Counted from the first letter of the stretch, positions 52,424 to 64,000 are shown. The stretch: 64,000 bases of DNA from Neobacillus pocheonensis (GCA_023702235.1 JAMQCR010000001.1:2790001-2854000), one strand, 5' to 3'. A program made the numbers and translations. The notes: generated from the letters alone by a model not told the origin.

Positions 52424-53068
52424 TTAACCTCTTATTAACGATATAGCCTTTGTTCGATCCTTTTCATTATAAATGGCTGAACCAGCAACAAGCACATTCG
52501 CTCCTGCTTCAATACAAGGTTTTGCCGTTTCCGGATTGACACCGCCATCAATTTCAATTTCAATGGTTAATCCTTTTTGGTCGGCCATTTCTTTTACTTT
52601 TCTTATTTTCGGCAGGACTTCAGGAATGAATTTCTGCCCTCCGAACCCGGGATTCACTGACATTAATAGAACCATATCAATGTCACCAATAATATGCTGG
52701 ATTGATTCAACCGGTGTTGCTGGATTTAAAACGACCCCTGCCTTTACCCCAAACGATTTAATATGTTGGATGGTGCGGTGCAGGTGGCGACATGCTTCAA
52801 CATGAACTGTAATGTAATCAGAACCTGCCTTGGCAAAAGCCTCTACATAGTGGTCAGGGTTTTCAATCATCAGATGTACATCAAGAGGAAGCTTTGTAAT
52901 TGGACGAATCGCTTCCACAATTAATGGTCCAATTGTAATGTTTGGAACAAAATGACCATCCATTACATCTATATGAATATAATCCGCTCCCCCTTTTTCA
53001 ACATCTAAAATCTCCTCGCCCAATTTTGCAAAATCAGCTGAAAGAATTGAAGGGGCTATTTTTACCAT
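52424..53068 (-). CDS. rpe: Ribulose-phosphate 3-epimerase
   Basis: Interconverts ribulose-5-phosphate and xylulose-5-phosphate in the pentose phosphate pathway. A TIM barrel with [43 protein letters not shown] and [17 protein letters not shown]. The 214-residue protein is intact and lies two bases after rsgA. Confidence 0.97.
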   Translation of the reverse strand: MVKIAPSILSADFAKLGEEILDVEKGGADYIHIDVMDGHFVPNITIGPLIVEAIRPITKLPLDVHLMIENPDHYVEAFAKAGSDYITVHVEACRHLHRTIQHIKSFGVKAGVVLNPATPVESIQHIIGDIDMVLLMSVNPGFGGQKFIPEVLPKIRKVKEMADQKGLTIEIEIDGGVNPETAKPCIEAGANVLVAGSAIYNEKDRTKAISLIRG

Positions 53069-53070
53069 AC

Positions 53071-53952
53071 TTAATACCTCGGCTTTCTATCTTTTATTTC
53101 CTGTAGGAAATCCAAATAATGTTCATAACGAAAATTAGGAATTTCTCCTGATTCTACTCCTGCTTTCACACCACATTTTGGCTCACTTACATGCAAGCAG
53201 CCACGGAATTTACAATTCTCGCTTTTCTTCGCCAATTCCGGAAAACAAAAAGTTAAATCTTCTGCTTCGATATCAGTGAAGTCAAGTGAACTAAACCCAG
53301 GAGTGTCAGCCACAAGACCGTTCCCTATTTCGATTAGTTCAACATGTCGGGTCGTATGCTTCCCTCTACCTAAATGTGAAGAAATATCATTCGTTTTCAA
53401 TTCAAGGTCTGGCCTTAAAACATTAAGTAATGACGACTTTCCAACACCTGATTGCCCAGCAAAGACAGATATTTTATTTTCCACATGTGGTGTTAATCGT
53501 TCAATTCCTACTTCAGTTTCGGAAGAGGTTAAGAGCACTTCATAGCCTGCACCACGATACTGTTCTGCGTATTCTGAGATGGTTTGTTTTTGTAACTCGT
53601 TGGTAAGGTCCATCTTTGTAATACAAATAAGTGGTTTAATATGATTGAATTCAACCAAGACAAGAAAACGATCCAAAAGTACAGTACTAAAATCAGGTTC
53701 AACTGCAGAAAAAACAAGGATTGCCTGATCGACGTTCGCTATAGGTGGCCGAACCAATTCATTTTTTCTTTTCATCACTTCCAGGATATACCCTTCTAGA
53801 TCATTATCAGCCTGGAAAACAACCTCATCACCAACCAAGGGCGTAATCTTATTTTTCCTGAAAACCCCTCTTCCACGACATTGGATTAACTTCCCATTAT
53901 GGAGGACATAATAAAAACCGCTTAATGCTTTTACAATTTTCCCTTCAGGCAT
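53071..53952 (-). CDS. rsgA: Ribosome small subunit-dependent GTPase RsgA (CpgA)
   Basis: A circularly permuted GTPase in 30S maturation. An N-terminal OB-fold precedes ITKMDLTNE (G4), [14 protein letters not shown] (G1) and DTPGFSSLD (G3). A zinc site [14 protein letters not shown] ends the protein. The 293-residue protein is intact and follows prkC, a common pair since PrkC phosphorylates it in B. subtilis. Confidence 0.96.
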   Translation of the reverse strand: MPEGKIVKALSGFYYVLHNGKLIQCRGRGVFRKNKITPLVGDEVVFQADNDLEGYILEVMKRKNELVRPPIANVDQAILVFSAVEPDFSTVLLDRFLVLVEFNHIKPLICITKMDLTNELQKQTISEYAEQYRGAGYEVLLTSSETEVGIERLTPHVENKISVFAGQSGVGKSSLLNVLRPDLELKTNDISSHLGRGKHTTRHVELIEIGNGLVADTPGFSSLDFTDIEAEDLTFCFPELAKKSENCKFRGCLHVSEPKCGVKAGVESGEIPNFRYEHYLDFLQEIKDRKPRY

Positions 53953-54033
53953 AGCTACACTCCTTGCCCATTTACTTTCGGAATGACTGATTCTTTAGAA
54001 TTTGAACGCATACAAATAACAAAAAGTATTTTT

Positions 54034-56000
54034 TTATGGTGTATCCGCATAATTGATGGCTTCGTCAGTAATAACCGTATTATCTCGGACCACCTTGTAT
54101 CCCGCTGTCTTTCCGAATGGAATCGTTAGTTCAATTTGTAATTTTTTATTATCTGAAATCGTAAAGGTTTCTGCAGGTTCGGTCATACTATGATTCATAT
54201 CTTCAATATAAATTTGAACAGTTTGTTGTTGACCTGGCGTTGCCGGTTCATATGGGATAGAGATATCTTTGGTCACAGTTTTCGGTGGTTTTTCTTCTTT
54301 CCCCTTTGAAATCACAACGGAAACCTTGTCACCCTTGTTCATTTCTGTTCCAGCTGCAGGTGATTGGGAAATCACATTTCCAACTGGGATATTATCATCA
54401 TATTGTTCCTGTGATGCATCAAGGATGAGCCCATTGGTGGAAGCGTAATCTTGTGCACCTTTTAAGTTGTACTGAGTTAAGTCTGTCAACGTAATTTTTT
54501 CTGGACCCTTACTAACCTCAAATTCTAAAACAGTATCCTCAGGAACGATCTTTTGACCTCCTGATGGGCTTTGGCTAATAATGGTACCAGGATTACTGTC
54601 ATTATAAACCTCATTTTTCTTTATATCTTTAAAATTATTATTATCTAACAAAAGGACAACATCATCATATTGCCGCCCCACATAATCAGATAAATCATAT
54701 TTTTCTTTTCCAGAACTAAGATAAATCGTTATTTTTGAATTTTCTTTTACTGTGCTGCCCGCCTCGGGATCAGTTTTAATCACATTTCCTTTGGTAATCT
54801 CTTCGTCAGTTATCTCGATTTTTTTGCCGACCTGGAGCCCTTTTGAGTGAAGCATAAGAAGGGCATCATTTAAATCCTTCTCACTGACATCAGGAACCTT
54901 CACGTCTTTAACAGCTAATAATCCGGGTAAAAAAGTAAATGATAATATTCCAAGAAGTGCTAGTACGATAAAGGTAGAAATTAATATAATCGGCCACTTT
55001 TTCCGTTTTTTCTTATTTTTCCCTTTTTTGAAACATCTTTTCCGTTTGGCGCGCTTTTATCACTACTATGTACTATTGTTTCATCAAGATTTTGTAGTGG
55101 TCGATCATTTGTAATGACGGGTATCGCCTTTGTTGCTTCATCATCAAGCGGAATCACAAACTTTGGCTCATTTAACCTTTCGGAATCAAGGGCTGTTCGT
55201 AAATCTTCTTCCATTTCATCCACACTATTATAGCGATGAAACGGGTCCTTTGCCGTTGCCTTTAGCACAATATTTTCTACACTTTGAGGAATATTTGGAT
55301 TCCATCTTCTTACTGACGGCGTTTCTGATTGAAGATGTTTTAGGGCAATCGAAACAGCTGATTCCCCAGAAAAAGGGAGCCTTCCAGTTAGCAATTCAAA
55401 CATCACAATTCCCAATGAATAAATATCAGACTTCTTATTCGCCATTCCACCCCGAGCCTGCTCAGGTGACAAATAATGAACAGAGCCTAATACGGAATTA
55501 GTTTGTGTAATACTTGTTGCACTAAGCGCCATAGCAATCCCAAAATCAGTTATTTTTACGTTCCCATTATGATCAACTAAAATATTATGTGGCTTAATAT
55601 CTCGATGGATAATATGATTTTGATGGGCATCAGAAATCGCTGAAGTCAGCTGCCTCATGATTCCAATTGCCTCTTCCACCCTTAACTGTGAATTTTGTTG
55701 AATGTACTGCTTTAATGTTTGTCCATCCACATACTCCATAACAATATAATAGAGTTCATTTTCTTCCCCAACATCATAAATATTGACGATATTCGGATGA
55801 TTAAGGCTCGTTGCTGATTGTGCTTCTCGATGAAACCTCCGGATGAACTCATCATCATTGGCAAAATCCAAGCGGAGCATTTTAACAGCAACATCGCGGT
55901 CAAGAATCATGTCATGGGCTAAATAGACATTTGCCATGCCTCCTCCACCAATCATATCCAATATTTTGTATCGACCGCTTAATCGTTTTCCAATCATCAT
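54034..56000 (-). CDS. prkC: Ser/Thr protein kinase PrkC with PASTA domains, one frameshift
   Basis: A membrane kinase that senses peptidoglycan fragments and acts in spore germination and cell-wall control. The kinase domain has [16 protein letters not shown] (catalytic Lys), [10 protein letters not shown] and DFGIA. A basic linker, one transmembrane helix (about residues 345-365) and three PASTA repeats follow, then a beta-rich C-terminal domain. The frame breaks near 55017 in an A-run just before the membrane helix. The corrected length is about 655 residues. It starts directly after prpC. Confidence 0.94.
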
Positions 56001-56753
56001 CTATACATCACCCTCGCTGCTTTCAAAAAACTCTACTATAGCCAGAGTAATGTTATCCTCTCCACCGTTTTCATTTGCAAGAGAGATAAACGTACCAGTT
56101 TTTTGTTCAATGGGATCTTCATTCATAAGAATTTCAGCCATTTCGGCTTCGCTCACTTTATTAGAAAGACCATCCGAACATAGTAAAAGAATGTCTCCTG
56201 CTTCAAATATAATCGTTTTCAAATCCATTTCGACAACTTTTTCCGTTCCTAACGCCCGGAGCAAAACATTTTTACGTGGATGATGTTCTGCATCTTCCTT
56301 TGATATTTGCCCTGAACGAACAAGCTCATTAACGAGGGAATGATCCTCTGTAATTTGTTTAAAACCTGATTCATTCAATAAATAGCAGCGGCTATCCCCA
56401 ATGTGTGCAACGGTTGCAAACCGATCGGTGGTAATGGAGGCAACGATTGTTGTTCCCATTCCATCACACTCTGGATGACTCATTGCATGATCAAGCAGCA
56501 AGCTATTTACTTTTGTAATCTGTTCCTTAAGCCAATTTTCCGCTTCTCCAGCAGTTGAAATTGTCTGAGACACTTCCCATTCTTTTTTCAGGTGAGCTAA
56601 AGTCATTTCGCTTGCAACATCACCGGCTCGGTGACCGCCCATTCCATCTGCGACAATGGCAAGGCGGTAACCGTCCTTATTCATAAAGATTCCACCGGCA
56701 TCCTCATTATGAAGTCTTACTTTTCCTTTGTCTGTCATAAAAACCGCTTTCAT
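56001..56753 (-). CDS. prpC: PP2C-type protein phosphatase PrpC
   Basis: Removes phosphates placed by PrkC. The PP2C metal motifs are all present: RLHNEDAGG, VADGMGGHRAGDVAS, HIGDSRCYLL and SDGLSNKV, and GGEDNITLAIV at the end. The ATG at 56753 is chosen because it follows GAGGTGA; the open frame extends upstream to 56846 but overlaps rlmN. About 250 residues, intact, and adjacent to prkC. Confidence 0.96.
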   Translation of the reverse strand: MKAVFMTDKGKVRLHNEDAGGIFMNKDGYRLAIVADGMGGHRAGDVASEMTLAHLKKEWEVSQTISTAGEAENWLKEQITKVNSLLLDHAMSHPECDGMGTTIVASITTDRFATVAHIGDSRCYLLNESGFKQITEDHSLVNELVRSGQISKEDAEHHPRKNVLLRALGTEKVVEMDLKTIIFEAGDILLLCSDGLSNKVSEAEMAEILMNEDPIEQKTGTFISLANENGGEDNITLAIVEFFESSEGDV

Positions 56754-56757
56754 ACTT

Positions 56758-57848
56758 TCACCTCGTCTCCTCTTTCCGCTCCTTTGCACGAAGTTGTCCA
56801 CATGCTGCGTCAATGTCATGACCGTGCTCTCTGCGAATGGTAACATTTATTCCACAATTTTTTAACGTTTTTTCAAAAGCAAATATTTTGTCTCTTGGTG
56901 TGCGGACATAGTCCCTTTCAGGTACATAATTAACTGGAATAAGATTAACATGACATTTTATCCCTTTTAAAAGGGTGGCTAATTCTTCTGCATGATCAAC
57001 TGAGTCGTTTACACCGCCAAAAAGACCGTACTCAAAGCTAATGCGGCGTCCTGTCTTATCGATATAATACCTCACCGCTTTCATTAAGTCATCAAGTTTG
57101 TAGCCTTATTAATCGGCATTAATCTTGAGCGTAATTCCGTGTTTGGGGCATGCAGAGAAATGGCAAAATTAATCTGCATATTTTCATCGGCAAATTGATA
57201 AATTTTAGGAATAATCCCGCTTGTTGAAACCGTGATATGACGTGCACCAATCATTAGTCCTTTATCATGATTTATAATTTTTAAAAAGGAAAGCATGTTG
57301 TCGTAATTATCAAACGGCTCTCCAATTCCCATGATTACTACGGAGCTTACTCGCTCTTCTGTTACATCCAGAGCCTGTTGCACAGTAACCACTTGAGCAA
57401 CAATTTCACCTGCTTCCAGGTGTCGTTTTAATCCCCCAAGTGTTGAGGCACAGAACGTACAACCAATGCGACAGCCTACTTGAGTCGTTACACAAACGGA
57501 ATTCCCATATTCATGGCGCATCAGAACTGTTTCGATCGAATACCCATCATGAAGCTCAAAGAGAAACTTAATGGTTCCATCAGAGGATGTTTGTTGAATC
57601 ACTGTTTTTAAAGTTGTAATTTGAAAATGATCGGAAAGCTTATCTCGTAAGCCATTTGATAAATTACTCATATCTTCAAACGAAGTAGCCCTTTTTTTAT
57701 AAAGCCAATCATAAATTTGCTCTGCCCGAAATGGCTTTTCACCGTTTTCTGACAGCCAGTCCTTTAATTCATGAAGTTCCAAGGAATATATGGATGTTTT
57801 CTTTATGTCCGTTATTGTATTATTCTCAGTTGTATTTAATTGTTCCAA
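56758..57848 (-). CDS. rlmN: Dual 23S rRNA/tRNA adenine-C2 methyltransferase RlmN, one frameshift
   Basis: A radical SAM enzyme that methylates A2503 of 23S rRNA and A37 of some tRNAs. The CX3CX2C cluster lies in [19 protein letters not shown] and [10 protein letters not shown] are family motifs. The C-terminal Cys-bearing part (DAACGQL) holds the second catalytic Cys. The frame breaks near 57105 (one base lost in NKAYKLDDLM). The corrected length is 363 residues. It follows rsmB by a few bases. Confidence 0.94.
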
Positions 57849-57851
57849 CTG

Positions 57852-59201
57852 TTACACCTTCTTTCTTAAAGCTGCTAGATAAAATCCATCAGAACCAAAA
57901 TCCTGCGGGAATATTTGCAGATCATAGCTCGTAATTAGAGGACGAATCGCCTCAGGCATCCGTTCTTTAAACGTTATATCCTCTTCAAATTGGGGATTTT
58001 CCTTCAAAAATGCGGCTACCGTTTTTTCATTTTCCTCTTTATCTACTGTACACGTACTATAGACAAGAATTCCACCCTTCTTCACCAATGCAGAAACTGA
58101 TTTTAACAATTTTTGTTGAATACTGCTTAATTGCATGATATCTTGTTCTGTTTTCGTATATTTCATATCAGGCTTTCTCCTCATCACTCCAAGACCAGAG
58201 CACGGAGCATCGAGTAGTACTTTGTCAAAGGACTCTTCATTAAAATGTTCCCCTACAAGTCTCGAATCCAAGACACTCGTTTTAATATTTTCTAAGCCTA
58301 ATCGACGAGCATTATCATTAATTAATTTTACTTTGTGTTCATGAAGATCAATGGCTATCACTTCACCTGTATTATTCATTTTTTCAGCAATATGTGTACT
58401 TTTACCTCCTGGAGCTGCACATGCATCAAGGATCAATTCATTCTTCACATCACCTAATGCATAAGTAGCTAGCATCGAGCTTTCATCTTGAATGGTAAAC
58501 ATACCATACTTAAACGCCAATGTTGAAGCTAAATTTCCCTTTAAACACCTAATCGCCTCAGGAATGACTGGACTTTTTTCGATTTGAAAACCATCCTCTT
58601 CTAAAAGGGCGACACATTCATCTCTTGAAATTCTTGTGAGATTTATTCTTGCTGTTTGCAATGGGGCTGTTAAGTTGATTTCACACATTTCTTTTGTTTT
58701 ATCATAGCCAAATTGGTTAACCCATCTGGTAACAAGCCATTTTGGGTGACTGGTTTCAAGTGAAAGCCTTTCAATCGGGTCAGCTACCTCATTAAACGAT
58801 GGGAGTCCTTCTCTTTGAATGCTCCGTAACACGCCATTTACCAAACTAGCTATCCCTTTATGACCACGTTTTTTAGCAATTTCCACAGCTTCATAAATAG
58901 CAGCTCGATCCGGTATTTTATCGAGGTAAACCATTTGGTAGAGTGTAAGTCTAAGCAAATGGTGAATCCAATTGGCCAACTTTTTGCTATCTTGAATAAA
59001 AGGCTTTAAAAAGAAGTCTAATGCCATTCGTCTTTGTAAAGTTCCATAAGTCAACTCTGTAAGGAGTCCAACGTCTTTAGCGGACAATTCGTTTTTTTCA
59101 ATTGTATTATTAAGAAGTAAATTGCTATAGGATTGGTTTTTCTCAATGGTAACTAGAAGATCCATCGCAGTTGCACGTACATTTTTCTTCAGTGAATTCA
59201 T
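57852..59201 (-). CDS. rsmB: 16S rRNA (cytosine967-C5)-methyltransferase RsmB
   Basis: Methylates C967 of 16S rRNA. An N-terminal NusB-like domain (about residues 1-140) precedes a Rossmann methyltransferase domain with DACAAPGGKSTHIAE, DAPCSGLGVMRRKPD and the catalytic Cys in YSTCTVDKEENE. The 449-residue protein is intact and overlaps or abuts fmt and rlmN closely. Confidence 0.97.
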   Translation of the reverse strand: MNSLKKNVRATAMDLLVTIEKNQSYSNLLLNNTIEKNELSAKDVGLLTELTYGTLQRRMALDFFLKPFIQDSKKLANWIHHLLRLTLYQMVYLDKIPDRAAIYEAVEIAKKRGHKGIASLVNGVLRSIQREGLPSFNEVADPIERLSLETSHPKWLVTRWVNQFGYDKTKEMCEINLTAPLQTARINLTRISRDECVALLEEDGFQIEKSPVIPEAIRCLKGNLASTLAFKYGMFTIQDESSMLATYALGDVKNELILDACAAPGGKSTHIAEKMNNTGEVIAIDLHEHKVKLINDNARRLGLENIKTSVLDSRLVGEHFNEESFDKVLLDAPCSGLGVMRRKPDMKYTKTEQDIMQLSSIQQKLLKSVSALVKKGGILVYSTCTVDKEENEKTVAAFLKENPQFEEDITFKERMPEAIRPLITSYDLQIFPQDFGSDGFYLAALRKKV

Positions 59202-59202
59202 A

Positions 59203-60147
59203 TTACTCTCCCAGCTTGCTGCTGCCTGAAATTTTCGAACCTGAACCTCTTAAAAATTCCTCACTTGTCATTTTTGTTTTACCCGAAGGCTGCAGTTCTT
59301 TAATTTTAATGGCGGTCTCATTTCCTGTGCTGACGATTATTCCATCGGGCTCAATTTTTAAAATAGTCCCTGATTCTTGACTTGATAAATCTGAAACCTT
59401 CTCGGACCGCCATATTTTGAGAACACTCCCGTCCATACTTGTAAAAGCGCCGGGCCATGGATTTAAGCCTCGGATATGGTTGTATATTTCTTCTCCTGAT
59501 TTTGTCCAATCAATCTTTTCCTGGTCACGCTTAATGTTCCAGGCAAACGTGGCTTCCTCATTATTTTGCGGAATTGGGGAAAGTTTACCATCTAGCAAAA
59601 GCGGCAATGTTTCTGATAACAGGTCCGCCCCTGCCTTGCTTAATTTAGTATGAAGCGTGCCCACATTGTCCTCATCCGAAATTGGAACCTCAACGCTTGT
59701 CAAAATATCTCCCGCATCGAGTTTTTCAACCATATACATTATCGTTATTCCAGTTTTCTTTTTTCCTTGAATAATCGCATAATGTATCGGAGCGCCGCCA
59801 CGCAATTCTGGAAGTAAGGATGCATGAACATTAATACAGCCATGGGTTGGTGCTTCTAACAATTCATTTGGTAAAATTTGGCCAAACGCAGCCGTTACAA
59901 TTAAGTCTGGATTTAATGAAAGAATCTTTTCCAGTTCTTCCTTTTGGCGAATTTTCTCTGGCTGGTAGACAGGGATGCCATGTTCCAACGCTTCAACCTT
60001 AACTGGAGGTGGCGTTAAAATCTTCTTCCTTCCTACCGGTCTATCTGGCTGGGTTACCACACCAATAACTTCATAGCCGTCTTTAATGATTTGCCGTAAG
60101 ATTGGCACCGAAAAATCAGGGGTACCCATAAAAACGATTTTCGTCAT
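59203..60147 (-). CDS. fmt: Methionyl-tRNA formyltransferase
   Basis: Formylates initiator Met-t[20 protein letters not shown] starts the formyltransferase domain, with [18 protein letters not shown] (catalytic Asn-His-Asp region upstream) and [15 protein letters not shown] type motif. A C-terminal OB-like domain follows. The 314-residue protein is intact. Its ATG overlaps the def stop as ATGA, pairing formylation with deformylation. Confidence 0.97.
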   Translation of the reverse strand: MTKIVFMGTPDFSVPILRQIIKDGYEVIGVVTQPDRPVGRKKILTPPPVKVEALEHGIPVYQPEKIRQKEELEKILSLNPDLIVTAAFGQILPNELLEAPTHGCINVHASLLPELRGGAPIHYAIIQGKKKTGITIMYMVEKLDAGDILTSVEVPISDEDNVGTLHTKLSKAGADLLSETLPLLLDGKLSPIPQNNEEATFAWNIKRDQEKIDWTKSGEEIYNHIRGLNPWPGAFTSMDGSVLKIWRSEKVSDLSSQESGTILKIEPDGIIVSTGNETAIKIKELQPSGKTKMTSEEFLRGSGSKISGSSKLGE

Positions 60148-60627
60148 TCACTTTCTACTCCTTTTAACTCATCCTGTTCAAGGTATTTGGTCACTTTTGA
60201 AGTAAATAAAATCCCATCAAGATGATCCATTTCATGTTGAATCGCTCTTGCAAGGAAATCCTCTGCTTCGAGTGTGTATTTCTTCCCTTTTCGGTTCAAA
60301 GCCTCAATCTTTACATAATAGGGTCTTGTCACTTCCCCGAAAAGCCCTGGAAAACTTAAACAACCTTCCGGGCTGTTTGTTCTCCTGACGTTTCTAAAAT
60401 CCGTGGATTAATCATTTCAATGGTCCCGGATTCATCATCGATATCAACAATCGCGATTCTTTCATCTATTCCAATTTGCGGTGCAGCAAGACCGACTCCA
60501 TCAAATTCAATCATGGTCTCATACATATCATCAAGCAATTTACCAAGCTTCCGATCGAATTTTTTAACGGCCTACATGGCTGCTCCAGTATTTCAGCTGG
60601 GTAATTTACTATTTTACGTATAGGCAA
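60144..60627 (-). CDS. def: Peptide deformylase, two frameshifts
   Basis: Removes the formyl group from nascent proteins. The three motifs are present across two frames: [18 protein letters not shown] (after correction) and the metal site QHEMDHLDG. The likely start is TTG 60627, after GGAGG. Frames break near 60568 (one G lost in [10 protein letters not shown]) and near 60373 (CGGAAGG for CGGGAAGG in AREGCLSF). The corrected length is about 161 residues. It lies between priA and fmt. Confidence 0.93.
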
Positions 60628-60742
60628 ATTTGTTCCTCCATTATGCCGTTTTCCATTTAGAGTTGTTAATTTTCATCTATTGTGAAGGCATTTATTTTAT
60701 TTCTCAAGGTGTTTCCGCTTTTCTTTTTATTATTCATTTTCA

Positions 60743-60786
60743 CCCAAAAAGCTTAAGTCTAACCTTTTAAGGCTTGGATTTTTGGG
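60743..60786 (-). terminator. Hairpin after priA
   Basis: Arms CCCAAAAA and AAGC-TTAA pair with TTAAGCTT and TTTTTGGG with small bulges. It lies a few bases past the priA stop; a partial terminator before def is likely. Confidence 0.5.
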
Positions 60787-60790
60787 CAGC

Positions 60791-63203
60791 TTACATTAAA
60801 ATATATGGGTTTACATCAATGGAAACTTGTAGACCACTTGTCGAATCTTTTTGATATTGATCAAGTATCGTTTTTAACGTCATTGGTAGATCTGGTTCCC
60901 GCTTGTATTTTATCAGACATTGATAGCGATATCTATTATTTATCCGTGGGATCGGTGAGGGCCGCAGGTCCAAGAACAACTGTGTCATTTGAAACCCGTG
61001 ATCGGACATAGGCAGTAATTTGTTCAGTCGTTGCGACTGCTGTCATTAGTTGTTCATGACTAACGGTAATGAGTGATAAAAAGTAAAATGGCGGATAATG
61101 ATGTATTTTACGGACCATCATTTCTTTCGCGTAAAAAAGATCGAAATCCTGAGTTCCAGCAAGCTCAACACTATAATGCTCAGGAGTATAGGTTTGAATA
61201 ATGACTTCTCCTGGCAATTGGTGACGTCCTGCTCTCCCGCTTACCTGTGTTAAAAGCTGGAAGGTTTTTTCTGAAGAGCGAAAATCAGGTAAATGCAGCA
61301 TCGTGTCTGCAGAAAGAACGCCAACAAGGGTGATGTTAGGAAAATCCAGTCCTTTGGCAATCATTTGGGTGCCTAAAAGTATATCGGCATTTCCATCCTG
61401 AAATTCCTTCAAAAGTCGTTCGTGGGAACCCTTTCGTCCGGTTGTATCTACATCCATTCGAATTACTCTTGCTTCAGGAAGTATTTTACCCAGCTCATCT
61501 TCAACCTTTTGGGTTCCCGTACCGAAATAACGAATGTGTTCACTTGAACACTCTGGGCAATGCTTGGGTACATAGCTTTCATAACCACAATAATGACATT
61601 TCATTTGTCCGCCTGCCCGGTGGTAGGTTAGAGAGATATCGCAATTCGGACAATTCATTACATAGCCGCAGTCCCTGCACATCACAAAGGAAGAATGGCC
61701 GCGTTTATTCAAAAATAATACGGACTGTTCTTTTCGCTCGATTCGTTCTTTCAGCATTTCAAAAAGCTTCCGTGAAAACATGGACCGATTACCAGAGCGA
61801 AGTTCCTCGCGCATGTCAATAATTTCCACTGATGGGAGTGGCTTATTATTCATCCTAGCCGGAAGGGATAATAGATGATAAACCTTCTTTTGCGCTCGAG
61901 CAAAAGACTCTAACGAAGGAGTTGCACTACCAAGAACAATCGGACAATTATATGTTTTCGCTCTCTCAATAGCAACATCCCTTGCATGGTAGCGAGGCAT
62001 TTCTTCCTGTTTATAGCTCGTTTCATGCTCTTCATCGATAATAATGATTCCAAGGTTCTTAAATGGTGCAAAGATAGCTGACCTCGCACCCACAACTACA
62101 CTTACTTCCTTGCGCTGAATTTTTCGCCACTCATCATATTTTTCACCAGCAGACAAACCACTGTGCAAAACGGCAACAAGATCACCAAACCTTCCTTTAA
62201 ACCGATTTACCATTTGCGGTGTTAAAGCAATTTCCGGAACAAGGACAATCGCTTCTCGTCCTTGTTCAATCACTTCCTGGATTGCTTGCAAATAGATTTC
62301 TGTTTTCCCACTACCTGTTACTCCATAAAGTAAAAACACTTCATGAAGATTTTGTTCAATTGAAGCAAGAATCGGTTGGATAGCTGTTTGCTGGGTATTC
62401 GTCAATGGCAAAGGACTGGTTCGTTTAAAGGTTCGGTTTTCATATGGATCTCGATAAACCTCCCTTTCCTGTTCAATAAGAAGCTTTTTTTCAACAAGTG
62501 CTTTTATAGTTCCGGAGGAAATCATTAAGTCTGCTAGCAATTGCCTTAATTCCACTGGATTGTTATTTCGAATAAAATAATTTAAGACTTCCTTCTGCTT
62601 TTCAGCTCTTGCAGGCAAAAGGTCCAATTTCTCTTTTAATTCTGTTGATGATAGAAGTGGACTTACGAATTTTAACTGTTTTTTTTTCAGTCTCTCCTTC
62701 ACTACATACAGTACCTCAAGATGACCCTTAGCAGCTTCCCGTAGTAACGAAGGGACAATTCCACTTATCAATGCTTCATCCCAATTCATTTTACTATCCT
62801 CTTTGAAAAAAGACTGAAGCTGCTCAGGCAAGATACTCACTGTCACACCGGGTGCAAGCTTCACTTCCTTTTCGTATTTCGCTTTTAGTGCTGCTGGCAG
62901 CATTACCTGATAAGCAAAAATTTTAAAACAAAGCGTTTGTTCAGTCAGCCAGTTTCCCAGCTCTAACAATTCATGGTTTAAGACTGGCTCAAGGTCCATA
63001 GGCTCGGCAATTTCTCTTAATTTCTTGAATTCAGAATGGGTTTTGATTGCGGTAACAAATCCCTGAATTTTTCTCGGTCCGAAGGGTACTACCACCCTCA
63101 TACCGGGTTGAATGGTATCCATCCATTGGTCAGGAATCAGATAATCAAAGGTCTTATCAGTTTGTTTTGCAGGTACATCAACAATTACACTAGCAATTCT
63201 CAT
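60791..63203 (-). CDS. priA: Primosomal helicase PriA, one frameshift near the end
   Basis: Restarts stalled replication forks. The N-terminal DNA-binding domain is followed by helicase motifs: Walker A LYGVTGSGKTEIYL, IIDEEHETSYKQ and GSATPSLES. A zinc-binding cluster (CRDCGYVMNCPNC to CHYCGYESYVPKHC) and LLTQVSGRAGRH come after. The frame breaks near 60955, where GGCCCTC has one C too many; the rest (SPIPRINNRYRYQ onward) follows to 60791. The corrected length is about 803 residues. It overlaps coaBC by 14 bases. Confidence 0.94.
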
Positions 63204-64000
63204 TTTTATCCATATCCTTCAATAGAAAAGCAATCTCTTCGATAATCTTTTGTGCAACCGCTCGTTTTGACATTAAAGGTAATTCTGTTATTTCACCATT
63301 GTGTTTAAAAAGAGTCACAATGTTAGTGTCTGTCCCAAATCCAGCTCCCTCCGCTTTTACGTTGTTTGCAACGATCATATCGGCATTTTTTTTATGCAAT
63401 TTTTTTTGAGCATATTCTTCTACATTATCCGTTTCAGCTGCAAAGCCAACCAGCACTTGCTTCCTCTTTCTTCTCCCGAGCTCAAACAAGATATCATTGG
63501 TCCGCTCCAGTTCAATAAATGTGTCGCCTGGTTGTTTCTTCACCTTATAGTCATATGCCGTTTTCGGACGGTAATCAGCTACAGCTGCCGTTTTAATCAC
63601 AACATCTGCAATCTCAAAATTGTTCAAGACGGCGTTATACATCTCTTCTGCACTTTCTACTTTAACCACTTCCATACCTTGAGGAGCTGGTAATGAAACA
63701 GGACCAGAGATTAATACCACATTTGCCCCCGCATTTTTCGCTTCTTCAGCAAGTGCATAGCCCATTTTTCCGGTCGAGTGGTTAGATATAAAGCGGACCG
63801 GATCAATTTTTTCCCTTGTTGGTCCCGCTGTAATTACAAATGTTTTCCCTTTAAGCGATAAACTGTCCTTTTGAAAGAAACTGCCGATTAATTCCACGAT
63901 TTTTTCTGGTTCCTCTAATCGACCCTTCCCGACATATCCACATGCAAGATATCCTTCACCTGGTTCAATGAATTGGTATCCAAAGTCGGCTAAAACAAAA
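63190..64000 (-). CDS. coaBC: Phosphopantothenoylcysteine synthetase/decarboxylase CoaBC (5' part off window)
   Basis: Makes 4'-phosphopantetheine for coenzyme A. Only the C-terminal CoaB part is in view, plus the end of CoaC; the frame is open to the right edge (VLADFGYQFIEPGEGYLACG, GKGRLEEPEKIVE). The CoaB domain has VITAGPTREKIDPVRFISN, STGKMGYALAEEA and KTAAVADYRP. It is intact as far as it goes. priA follows with a short overlap, a conserved arrangement. Confidence 0.95.
   Translation of the reverse strand, partial: FVLADFGYQFIEPGEGYLACGYVGKGRLEEPEKIVELIGSFFQKDSLSLKGKTFVITAGPTREKIDPVRFISNHSTGKMGYALAEEAKNAGANVVLISGPVSLPAPQGMEVVKVESAEEMYNAVLNNFEIADVVIKTAAVADYRPKTAYDYKVKKQPGDTFIELERTNDILFELGRRKRKQVLVGFAAETDNVEEYAQKKLHKKNADMIVANNVKAEGAGFGTDTNIVTLFKHNGEITELPLMSKRAVAQKIIEEIAFLLKDMDKNENC

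Overview
This window is a low-GC, Gram-positive chromosome segment from an endospore-forming member of the Bacillaceae (Bacillus/Neobacillus-like). Three things support this: gene order closely matches the Bacillus subtilis coaBC-to-infB region, the sporulation gene spoVM is present, and Bacillus-type regulators occur (CodY, FapR, CcpA-type cre sites). Almost every gene reads on the minus strand; rpmB is the only convincing plus-strand gene. In transcription order the window runs from coaBC (5' end off the right edge) to infB (3' end off the left edge). I saw no tRNA, rRNA, CRISPR array, prophage, insertion sequence or transposase.

Layout from right to left. 64.0-51.5 kb: coaBC, priA, def, fmt, rsmB, rlmN, prpC, prkC, rsgA, rpe, thiN and spoVM (coenzyme A, replication restart, formyl-Met processing, rRNA methylation, PASTA kinase/phosphatase pair, ribosome GTPase). 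51.4-44.1 kb: divergent rpmB, then asp23, fakA, sdaAB, sdaAA, recG and fapR. 44.1-40.1 kb: plsX, fabD, fabG, acpA and rnc (lipid synthesis under FapR, then RNase III). 40.1-30.7 kb: smc, ftsY, ylxM, ffh, rpsP, khpA, ylqD, rimM, trmD and rplS (chromosome condensation, SRP, ribosome biogenesis). 30.5-24.9 kb: lepB, rbgA, rnhB, sucC, sucD and dprA. 24.4-16.9 kb: topA, trmFO, xerC, hslV, hslU and codY. 16.7-9.2 kb: rpsB, tsf, pyrH, frr, uppS, cdsA, dxr and rseP (translation, isoprenoid and phospholipid precursors, site-2 protease). 8.9-0 kb: polC, rimP, nusA, rnpM, rplGB and infB.

Sequence quality controls the reading. About 22 of roughly 58 genes, most of them essential, carry a frameshift or an in-frame stop. 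Most lesions are one base missing from a short homopolymer, usually GGG, CCC or an A-run. Restoring the base returns each protein to about its usual family length. I therefore annotate these as whole genes with probable assembly errors, not as pseudogenes or novel split genes.

The noteworthy biology lies in small differences from the textbook locus. proS is absent between rseP and polC. The large flagellar/chemotaxis operon is absent between codY and rpsB, and ylqG/ylqH are absent between rnhB and sucC. lepB sits between rplS and rbgA. There is a strongly structured rpsB leader, a dispersed-type palindromic element between sdaAB and sdaAA, a palindrome inside the ylxM-ffh promoter, and two cre-like sites, one of them in an AT-rich region upstream of topA. 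I found no previously undescribed multigene system; this is a conserved housekeeping region.
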